From Adenanthera pavonina (Eukaryota > Streptophyta > Magnoliopsida > Fabales > Fabaceae), in assembly GCA_026686845.1 (NCBI GenBank), contig JAIVEN010000014.1, forward strand, positions 8,418,001-8,482,000: a DNA stretch of 64,000 bases, in the 5' to 3' direction. The stretch's first letter is position 1. Each line of letters opens with the position of its first letter. The notes beneath the pieces are model-generated. The model was not told where the DNA came from and searched no databases. It was given only the letters and a program-made list of their open reading frames with translations. Both the position numbers and the translations under genes were made by a program. Below, one piece after another: positions 24,591 through 34,698 of the stretch.

Positions 24591-25555
24591 ACACTGGTAT
24601 TATCATCAGAGGCAATGGATGGCTTTTTTATGGGATTAGACAATATATTGAGAAAGATTGGGATATTACCTCGTATATTTTGGGTAGATAGAGATAGGCT
24701 ACATTGTGCTGATTGAGTAGCCGTTAATGCACATAATCTTTGTGCTGCGGTTTGGTTGTTTGTCTCATCTCTATGGAATGCTTAGGCATGGACAGAAATG
24801 ATGGACAACCAAACAAAGATGCCTTTGACGTAACCCGTTTACTGGATTTATATGAAGAAGTTAATAGAAAAAAAAAAATTTATGCTAGTCAAAGCGATTC
24901 GACCACACTTAAGTGTGAATATTAACTGATGTTTTATGGATAAAATATAATTTATGAGACTTAAAATTAAATTTTATTTTAAAGAATATATAATCACTTA
25001 CATAAAAAATCAGTGTTTAAAAAATCGCATCAGCTAGTTTGACCAAGTGGACTAGGAATTACTGTCAGGTCCGATCCATTCATAAATAGCGATAGGCCGT
25101 TTTTAAAACCAATGGAAAGTTAGATAAACTATTCTAATTTTTTTTGTTTTATTAATTTTTTTAGTTTTTAAAATAAAATAATATTATTTTTATATTATAA
25201 TATTGTATAAGTATTATTATGATACATAATTATAAAAAATGATAAATTTAATTAATACATAATATAAAAATAGAATATTAATTAATTATTTTAAATATAT
25301 AATGTGATTAAGTTATAAAATTTATTAATAATTTTTTTAATTTTTTATATAATATATAAAATTAAAAATTTATTAAATTTGTTATCATTAATTTAATTTT
25401 GGTTAACCTATGGTTAAAATAATTAGATCTTAAATCAATGTTTTAACTGATTGAATGTCGGGTTCCATTTTTTCAACATTCATATAAACCAATCGCCCCT
25501 CTTCGCAATGCTCAATCAAATTGGACAATTGGATCAGCCCAAATCAAGAGGAAAC
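24591..25555. other. Intergenic DNA, no gene recognised
   Basis: AT-rich. The frame at 24740-24925 (+, 61 codons) is not a recognised protein. The segment at about 25015-25500 has GGTCCGATCC-like and GTCGGGTTCC-like words near its two sides, as in old MITEs, but the ends cannot be matched securely. Confidence 0.4.
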
Positions 25556-25557
25556 TT

Positions 25558-26610
25558 ATGCCCCGTTTGATTCACAGAAATTTTTTTGAAAGAAATGAAA
25601 ATGGGAGTAGAAGTGAAAAAGAAAATAAGATTTTAAAATGTGTTTAGTATGATCAGGGAAGTGTGGTATAATTTTTATTTAAAATGTGTAATATAATATT
25701 AAATTACTAATATTCCCTTATCAAATAAAAAAACAAATTTGAACAGGTTTTTGTCAACCACCATGGAGACCACCGTGCGCCACCTTGTAAACCACTGTGT
25801 ACCCACCATCATTCCCCTTTCAATAAGCCAAATCAATTAACCAGAAGCCCAAAAAACAAAATAATCAAAGAACCCAGATCGAAAGTTGATTTATAGCAAA
25901 AAAAAAAAAACAAAAATCGAAGAACCCAAATCGGAAACCACTTGAACCCCCTTGGAATGTTTGAGCCAGGAACGATTTGGGTTGAGAAGAATGCAAATCA
26001 AACATATTCACTGAGAAATTGATCCCAGATCATTGTGCAGTTCATCGAGTGAGGAGCAAGAATCATCGGACGAAGCACTTCAACTTGCTGAAGGAGATTA
26101 CAGATCTGTGACCATCTGGGATAAGGGGAAAGTTAGAAATGGAGAAAAGGAATGGTTGTCGCTCATCTTTTGCAGGTGGTTGCAGGAGGAGGAAGCATGA
26201 TTCTTGTCACAGATTGTCGAGGGAGAAGGTGTCAAGAATCAAGCAAAGCATCTAAGCTACATCATCATCGAAGGGAAGAGAAGGATCTGAGAAGCATATG
26301 CATGGGAAGGCTTCTCATCACGCCATTGCCGACGTTGCTCCGGTCGCTGTGAGTCACTCCAACAACCTATGCACACTCAGATGACCGGTGGAGTGGTAGT
26401 TGGGTGAAGGGTAAAATGGGCAGAATATTTGGCTTCCGTGGAAGTGTTGAGACCTCCACACCCTATCACATGGAAGTCAAGTTCCAGCCTCTTGATGGAA
26501 GTGGAGCTGGAAAAGAAGTGGACTTAAAACCAACCAAACATGTTTTTAGATGGCTTCCATTTCCATTTCTAGTTCCTGACCAAGAGTTCCAACGAACCAA
26601 ACATAGCATT
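25558..26610. mobile_element. Possible non-autonomous DNA transposon
   Basis: The left edge reads ATGCCCCGTTTGATTCACAG. The right edge reversed reads ATGCTATGTTTGGTTCGTTG. The interior is of balanced composition with fragments that could be captured exons, but no protein was recognised (frames 26152-26352 and 26404-26748 on + were checked). It lies directly upstream of UGT copy 4 and may supply part of its promoter. Low support. Confidence 0.3.
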
Positions 26611-26763
26611 ATATACCCAACTCAGACCGGACACCAAACCGAAGAAATCCGGCCGGCCTACACAAAACCGCACCAAATCTCAAAGACTGCCACGGCTGTC
26701 CTCGATGGGTCTCTTCTGTTAATCACCTTTCAAACACCAGATACATAGAACTAGAATATCCTA

Positions 26764-26793
26764 ATGGAAGTTCCTCCAGCTGTTGATTTCTGA
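26764..26793 (+). promoter_or_regulatory. Upstream mini-ORF duplicating the UGT start
   Basis: The frame encodes nine residues, MEVPPAVDF, and then a stop. It lies 92 bases before the start of UGT copy 4, whose protein begins MEVPPTGV. The surrounding bases (CACCAGATACATAGAA...) are repeated at 26825-26860, so the start region was duplicated in tandem. If transcribed, this upstream ORF could reduce translation of copy 4. Confidence 0.6.
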
Positions 26794-26855
26794 TTCTATG
26801 AATTCGCTTTTGATACTTCCGAACACCAGATACAGAGAAACAGAATATCACACCC

Positions 26856-28355
26856 ATGGAAGTTCCTCCAACTGGCGTCTGTCACGTGCTGGCCATGCCC
26901 TATCCAGCTCGAGGCCACATCAACTCTTTGATGAATTTCTGCAAATTGCTGATCGCCAACAATGGTCATATCCTAGTCACTTTCGTTGTCACCGAAGAAT
27001 GGTTCAGTTTCATCGACTCCGATCCCACACCAGCTAATTTCCGCTTCACCACAATACCAAATGTTATTCCGTCCGAGCTGCTTCGCGGAGCCGACCAAGT
27101 CAGCTTCATGGAAGCTATTATGACCAACATGGAAGCCCCCTTTGAGCAGGTTCTGGATCGGGTTGAGCCGCCGCCCACAATCATCGTGTACGACACTTTC
27201 TTGTTCTGGGTTGTTGACGTCGGAAACAGAAGGAATATCCCGCTGGCGTCATTTTGGACCATGTCGGCGTCAGTCTTCTCGGTGTTGCACCACCACCACC
27301 TATTGGTGCAAAATTCTCATTACCCAGTGAATTTGTATGGTGAGGACATCAAACTTTTTTTCAATCATAATTCTTTAGTTGAGAAAATGATCATTTTAGT
27401 GAGGAAACTCAATTTCATCAAGAATTGATCTGTTTGTCTTTATAACTGATTCGGAGAAGAAAACGGTGACACACGAGTGGATTATATTCCCGGAATTCCA
27501 CCAACACGCCTGGCAGATTTTCCTCTCATCGACGAAAGCTTGCGAACCCAGCGACTCATGGAATTCTCAAGGAAAGGTATTGTATGGACTCCCAAGGCAC
27601 AATATCTCTTAATTGCTTCATTATATGAGCTGGAGCCTCAAGCCATCGATGTCCTCAGAGCAGAGTTATCTTTGCCCATTTATACCGTTGGCCCCGCCAT
27701 ACCTTATCTCAGTCTCGAAGACAAAACCAATTTGAACACCAACAACACCACTGGCCATAGCTACTTACAGTGGCTAGACCACCAGCCCAACAACTCTGTT
27801 GTGTACATCTCACAAGGGAGCAATTTCTCAGTTTCAAATGCTCAAGTTGACGAGATTGCTTCTGGCTTGCGTGAAAGTGGAGTTCGATTTCTCTGGGTAG
27901 CACGCAGAGAGGCTTCGAGATTGAAAGAGATTTGTGGGGCGAAGGGGATGGCTCTGGAATGGTGTGATCAGTTGAGAGTGTTAACCCATCCTGCGATTGG
28001 AGGCTTTTGGACGCATGGTGGGTGGAATTCTACAAAAGAAGGGATTTTTGCGGGTCTTCCGTTTCTGACGTTGCCAATCATAATGGACCAAGGGATAGAC
28101 AGTGCGATGATAGTGGAGAAGTGGAGAGTTGGGTGGAGGGTCAAGGACGATGCCAAAGTACACACTCTGGTTAAAAAAGTTGAAGTGGTGCGGCTTTTGA
28201 AAAAGTTTATGGATTTGGAAAGTGATGAGGTGAGAGAGATGAGGGAAAGAGCCAAAGAGCTTCAGCACATGTTTCATCATGCAATAGCAAGTGGTGGGTC
28301 TGCTCAAAATGATTTCAATGCCTTTGTCAGGGAGATTATGAACGCTGCGAGGTGA
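26856..28355 (+). CDS. UGT87A-like: UGT87A-like UDP-glycosyltransferase, copy 4
   Basis: Exons are 26856-27339 and 27460-28355, phase-1 joint, 459 residues. The acceptor could shift by three bases to 27457. Catalytic His lies in PARGHINS. The Asp region reads VYDTFLFW. The PSPG box (329-372) starts WCDQLRVL and ends DQ. It contains HGGWNS where the other four copies have HCGWNS. After the joint the sequence VDYIPGIPPTRLADFP keeps the motif known from Arabidopsis UGT87A (VDYVPGLSPTKL in memory), which copies 1-3 have lost, so copies 4 and 5 are the more canonical subgroup. The intron is only 120 bases. The frame is open. The acceptor substrate is unknown. Confidence 0.9.
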
Positions 28356-29101
28356 TTCAGCTTTATTTGGGTGTGATCAGTGATCTTATGTTTTGTTATC
28401 TTCGGGCAATTTATGATGATATATATATATATATATGTACCCGGATAATGATCATTGCAAGAATGCTATTTGAATAACGGTGCAATTATTTTGTGAACTG
28501 TTGCAACTCAGTTTATTAACATACTCTCAGCCTAGAGCTGCACAACTTGACTCAGTGATTGGTTGACCCAATCCAACCTAACCACATCAGGCCAATCCCG
28601 TTGGGCTAAGATTAGGGTCAAACACCCTAATCCCAGCCTTGCTTGACCTATATATATATATATATTTTATTTATTTTTAATTATTTTATATATTTTAATT
28701 GATTTTGTAGTATTTTTGTTCTTTATGTATCTAACATAATACATTTATTACGTAAATATTATGAAAACTTTTTAAAATTTTAATGCTTTAATTTTTTTTT
28801 TATTTTGAATTAATGTTTTGACTTAATATTTATGTAAAAATAATGTATAATGGTTAAATATTTATAAATTTTGAAAAATTGTATTTTTTTCTAAAATTAT
28901 TTTTTAAGAAAATCTATTTTTAAGTATAAATAAGTATATTTTTTATTATTAAATAATTTTTTATTTTTTAAAAAAATATATATATAGTATCATGCCAGCC
29001 CGATACTTGACGCGGTACTGGCCCGAACCACATCGGGCCTGACATCGGATAGGGGTCAAACCCGACCCAAATTAAATTTTCCAAATATATTTTGTGTAAT
29101 G
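28356..29101. other. Intergenic DNA downstream of UGT copy 4
   Basis: AT-rich with TA microsatellites at about 28418-28437 and 28651-28664. The patches at about 28545-28650 and 28990-29060 are GC-richer and carry GGTCAAACACCCTAATCC and GGGGTCAAACCCGACCC, like the two sides of an old MITE. The LTR-like block begins at 29102, apparently inside or beside it. Confidence 0.4.
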
Positions 29102-32100
29102 TGTCGCACCCGGAAAAATGCGACAAAAGGGAAAAAAGAGAACAAATCTGGTTTTCTAGAGAAAATCGACTTGTGAGGAGTCGCCACCAAAATTTTGAGG
29201 AAAATCTTGGGAAACCGAATTGGAGAGGAAAGGATAGTCTGCGTAACCAGAGCTAGATTCGGGAGTCGATTGTGCGTGGGGAAGGTGTTAGGCACCCCAC
29301 GACACCCGTTCCTTGGAACGGTTATCTTACATTGATTGCGTAAATTAATATGGTTTTAAAATATATTTTGGTTTTCCTTTTATAATTCATATGGGAGAAA
29401 GTGGGTAGAGAAAAAAGAAATTAAGAAAATTTGGATAATAGAATAAGGAATATAAATTACTTTAGAAATTAAGGAGATTTAAAACTGTGGAAAAAGGGAT
29501 TTAAGAAAATAAATTGAAAAATATTTATTAAATTAAAGGCAAAATACTAAATAAATCAGAAAATATTTATTTATTTACAAAGGCGGACTTGACCCAGGAT
29601 CAGAGCCTGGGGCCTACGTACCCTGCGATGGGGATCAAAGTCCACGTAGTTCGGTACTAGAAATGCGTGTCTGTTAGTTGATATTCCTTATTTTAAAAAT
29701 TCGTGTAATTTTGTAATAAGAGAAAGTTGATTAAAAGTAATTTACCTTTTTGCAATCAAAACGATTTTCTTAGATTGAGTTAGTGTGTTTTAATTTGCAA
29801 AAAGATAATTTAATTCCTATTACTTACTCTTATTTTATTTTGCTTGCAAATATTTTTTGTTTTTCTTTATTTTTTTGTTTTAAAATGATATATTTTTGTA
29901 CTTTTGGAAAACCATCACGTATTTTTTTATTCTTTTGAAAATTTCTTTTTCTTTTTCTTTTAAAAATGAAAACCAATTTATCTAGTGCATGCTCGCAATC
30001 ATGCCTGATAAACCGATTCCTGAATTACCTGCGAAGATTCTGAAACCTCGCAGTATAAAGATTTTATTAAACTTCAGAGTGCCATATGATAATTTATTAG
30101 ATATTTTAAAATAAAATCTGTTACATTATTTTATTTTTTGAAATGTAGTTATTTTTCTTAAAAGAAAGTTATTTAGTGAGTATGCCTACGTGGATTCGCA
30201 ATCTCACGCGATAAATCCGCGAACCGGAATACCTGCATGGGTTTCAAAAACCTCACGTGGTATAGTTATATGAGCCAATCAGTTATTTATTTATTTTATT
30301 ATTTTATTACTTATTTACTTTTTATGAGAAAATGATATTTTGAGAGGAAAGGTCATTGGGACCAGTTACAAATATATTTTATAATACACTCGCGCAGCCC
30401 CATAGGCTCATACGGTGTGATTATTTTAGGGGTTTACGAAAACCCTAGAAACCTTCGTGAACAACCCTAGATATTCCCACTTATAAGTATTTTCTTTTAT
30501 TATTTTATTTATTTTTTAGAAAACAATGACATACGAAAAATTATAACCTAGAGGACAACCGGATAAGAGTACTTAAATTTGCTCTACAAACAATAAAGCG
30601 TGTAGTGGACAATGAAGTTGCGAATTTAACCACGAATCAACCAAGAGGGGACAACCCACATACATGATTCATGTTTGGGCCAACAAATTTCGCAAGGTTA
30701 GACTAATAAGGAAACAGCCCCAAATACTCCTAACAACTTCCCAAGCCCAAATCCATAAGAAAACAGAACCAGAGTATTGAAACAATTTCTCCATCCCATA
30801 TCCATAAGAAAACAGGTTAAAATATTAAAGCCAATTCCAAGCCTGGGCCTATGAGAAAACAAATCAAAAAAAGATTAAAACAAATTCCCAGGCCCAGAGG
30901 CCCAAAATCAAACAAGTCAAAAATATTAAAGCCACTTCCTGACTCAGGCCCTAGAGAAAACAAGTCCAAATACTAAGGCAATTTCCCAAAGTTGATACCC
31001 TTTTCTAACAGCATAAAATTCACAATCAAAACAAAGAAAGGGTCCTTCACAGCTTAAATTTCCATCACCGCATAATGCTCTAACAGTAGAACATCCAATA
31101 ATCACAAAATCATCTGAGTTAGGGACAGCAAAGCATTCATGAGATTTCCACAATGAATAACTCCAGCGGCTTTTTTCTAAACCAGTTTAGTATATAGGTG
31201 GAGAACCTAACCAATTGGCAATTAACAGAGACCCAAGAATCAACAAAAGCATTAACAATCTAACTTCAGGATCTCACAATTCCGAACCAAGTTGGAGAAA
31301 CTAGGGAACAGGGATCAACCACATAACACTCCAAAGGTAGTTTAATGACACTCTCATACCAGAAACGAGTGCCCAAGCAACAAATGCAACTCTATTATAT
31401 GACCAAACTACGTAAAAGGAATTGAGGTGAGCCGATAATGAAGAAGCAGGGAAAAAACACGACAGGGAAGCCGAAGCTCAGAACACTGAATTACCAGTTG
31501 ATGAACCGTGAGACCTTGCACTTGGCAGCTCCCCTGTTCCTTCGCTCAGACCACCCTCATCTCTGTGCTCGGGTTGTTCCCTCAATCTCGTGGTCTCTCC
31601 TTTTCCTCTGCTTTTCCTCGGCTTCCTCGTGGCTGAGCTCCCTCTAAACTTTCCTTTTCTCGCGGCCAGCTCTCCGTCTCTGGTTTTTCAGCTCCGGTCT
31701 CCTCCCTCCGGTTCAGACCCCCTCGGATTCTCCTCCTTTTGTTTCTTGCACTGCTCCCTTTGTTTTCACTCTCGGTTTGTGACTCTCTCCCCCTCTCCTC
31801 TTCGCGAGTGCCCCCTCTGTTTTTATGCTCTCCGTCCTCCGGCTCCCTCGGCCTCACTCGTTTTTGGCCTCGCAGCCCTCGCCTCTGAGTTTTCCAGCTT
31901 CAAAATCTCCGGTCTTGGGTCCCTCCTGCTCGGCTTCTGCTTCTCGTCTTCCCTTCGGATCTCCTCAGCTCTCCCCTCTTTTCCAGTTTCAGTCTGTGGC
32001 CCCCTTAGTTCTTCGGTTCAGCCTCAAGTTTCCTCTCCCTCCATTTTCGGTTCAGACTCCAGTCTTTTCCTTTCCTTCCATCCTGCTCAGCCTTTGCTCT

Positions 32101-32677
32101 CAATCTCTCGGGTTTCTCCTCTCTGTTCCTTTTTGGAACTCATTTTCCCCCGATCTCCCCCCCCCCAGCGGCCTCCATCTTTTTATTTTTATGGCCTCCA
32201 TCGTGCTTTTCTTCACGCCTCTCCTCTTTTGCGGTTCCGTGCACGTCTCCTTCCTCTCAGCTTTTCATGTCTCGCGTGCTTCTGGTCTCTCCTTTGTTTT
32301 TCTTTTCCCCACGCGTCCCTGACTCCTTTTTTCTTTTGCTTTTGATGCCTACTGCCCTAAACATTTAGGGCCTAGCAATTCGGTGGCCCAGGTCCAGGAG
32401 CCCCCAATTGGGCTCGTGGTATCCTGGGCTTTCATTTCCTTTTTTTTTTTTTCTAATTTCACCCTTTTTTTTTAGTTTTTCTTCTCTTTTTTCTTTTTTA
32501 ATTAGTTTTTTTTATTTTGTTTTGTTTTTTTGTGTTTGTATATTAATTTTTTTTATTTAATTCTTGCAAATTTCTTCTTATTATTTTTTTTCATTTATAT
32601 TATTATTTATTATTTATTTTACTTTATTTTAATACTATTTTTATTATTTTTTGTAAAATGTCCGGATAAAATGGGGT
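29102..32677 (-). mobile_element. Long LTR-like block, copy 2 (reversed)
   Basis: Read on the minus strand, this is the same kind of block as 11800-15372: pyrimidine/purine-skewed GC-rich leader (here about 31430-32330, C/T-rich on +), AT-rich middle, and an end in CA (TGTCGCACCCGG at 29102 on +). Shared pieces include GGGGAAGGTGTTAGGCACCC at about 29278 and CAGAGCCTGGGGCCTACGT near 29600. The far end is proposed at 32677 because ...ATTCACA there would give a TG start on the minus strand. The flanks TAATG and TAATA would then be a near-match target duplication. No gag or pol was seen. The long open frames in the C/T-rich part are composition artefacts. Confidence 0.55.
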
Positions 32678-34698
32678 ATTCACATAATAAAAATTACATA
32701 TTCATTTTTAGAATGGCTTGTGGTTGTAGTCTAAATATTATGTGGAGTAAGTCCTAATCTCACACATATTAATTATATACCTTGAGATGGACAAACCCGT
32801 CACAGTATCCCACCGTCCCTGAACAAGAAAGTTCAAAGGGGAGGACCATGGAAGCATTGATGAAGATAATGATAGCTTTGCCCATGAAATTGAAAGCAGA
32901 GAACGAATGCGCTTGTGATTGTTTTGGGTGGGTGTGCGTGCCTTTCAAAGTATCGTGCTCCCTCCTTTTCTTTTTTATTTTCAGTTTTTAAGAAAATTTT
33001 TATTTTTATTTATCTACATTTTTAAATTTCAATATAACATTAATTATTATTTTTTAATTTTACTTTTATTTATTTTTTTAAAAGTTAAATATAATATTAA
33101 TTATTTTTTTATTTACTAATTTATGAAATGGTATATTAAAAAATTTTAAAAAAATCTAACATATTAATTATATTTCTTAATCTATATATTAAAATCTTAA
33201 ATGAAATATTAAAAATATAGAGAGAGTATCATTTATATTTTATTTATTGAAAATAATGAAAATTAAATAAATTAATATATTTATCTTTTATGTTTGTGAT
33301 TATTATGAGGACAGCACTCCGCAAACGTATAATAATGTCAATACCCAAAAAGAAATCTATCTCCGATACAATCACGTTACGAGAATAATTGCCGCACGTT
33401 ACATTGAGATGAATTTTTTTTTTTCATATCTAAGATTAATTTTTTAAAATTTTAATTTCACAAGTCAATTTTTATTAAATCAATACTAACTAACATAAGT
33501 TTATTTACATATCTATAGTTTGAGAAATTATAATATTAAAACATTAAGGATATGTTTTTACCTAAAGCTAAGTAAAAAAATCTCAGAGTTGACCTAAGAA
33601 AAGGCCAAATACTTTATTGCACGTACCAACAGTCATTACATTAAATTAAATTAGAAATTTTTTTTGTGCATTTATTGTTATTTTTATTTTTAAAAAATAC
33701 TCATTATGAAGAACAACATATTTTTAAAAAATGTTATCTGTAATGAATAAAAAGATAATAAAATAATGTTACATAATTTTATTTTAGTATATATTATATT
33801 CACGGTTTCTCTGAATATAAACTCGCACCGATTCCTCTGCAATAGCTGCATACACCTGCGAGGAGAGAGATTGAGGGGGCGTTTGGGTGTCACCGGCCGA
33901 ATCCTTAATGGTCCACTATCCCCGAAAAATTGGACCCTAATCCTCCACATTACGCGCACTGCACAAATGTGAAGTAATCATTTAACCTTTGCTTAAAAAT
34001 ATTTGTTTCTCCACCACCTACAACTTGATTTGATTTAACTGGTAAAAATTTTACTAAAAGTCTTAAAAGTTTGAGTTTTGAAAATATAACTACTCCTTTT
34101 AGTCCATTTGACAAGGGTTTTCAACTATTTTACTTTATTTAGAAAAATTGATTAAACATCTTCAAATTTTAAAAAATCAATATTCCAATTTTTTTATTAA
34201 TTATCAATAAATTTTATTTTAAAATTTTAGTTTTTTAATTTATGAAACAATAATCAATAGAAATAAAAAAGTCAATTCATATTAAAAATTTCATAACCCC
34301 TTAAACATTTTGAATCAAATAAAAGCTCTAAAAAAATCATTATAATATGAATAAAAAATAGTTAGGCGGAAGGGTTAAATGGGAGCTTTAGAAATACAGT
34401 TGCAATAAATATTTAATAATATTACTTGCTACCAAAAGTTTTATATCTAATTCGATCTCTATCATGAATCTTCGGCAAAGCTTCAACCAAGAAAATAAGA
34501 ATTTCATGATAATGAGCTTTCAATTCTCAAAAGCACCCATTAATTTTTTTTTTTTTGCCAATCAAACTAGCAATCGGATACTTCTTGGGTCGTTGGGAGC
34601 TTTCAGGGTTTTGGCTTCTCTAATATTTGCTTTCTTCCTCATCGCCCACTGCTACTGGTACTGCTACTGCGCTTTGAGCTTCACATTCGGTGCTTCCA
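32678..34698. other. Intergenic DNA upstream of UGT copy 5
   Basis: Mostly AT-rich. A GC-richer patch at about 33805-33970 (with GGGGGCGTTTGGGTGTCACC) looks like a transposon end. The open frame at 34464-34919 overlaps the UGT start in another frame and is a shadow. Confidence 0.45.

Noticed and set aside
31590..32345. Open frame of 251 codons (+), rich in Ser, Pro, Leu and Phe
   Set aside because: It lies in a C/T-skewed low-complexity part of the LTR-like block. Several overlapping frames are open at once and no domain is visible, so it is a composition artefact.
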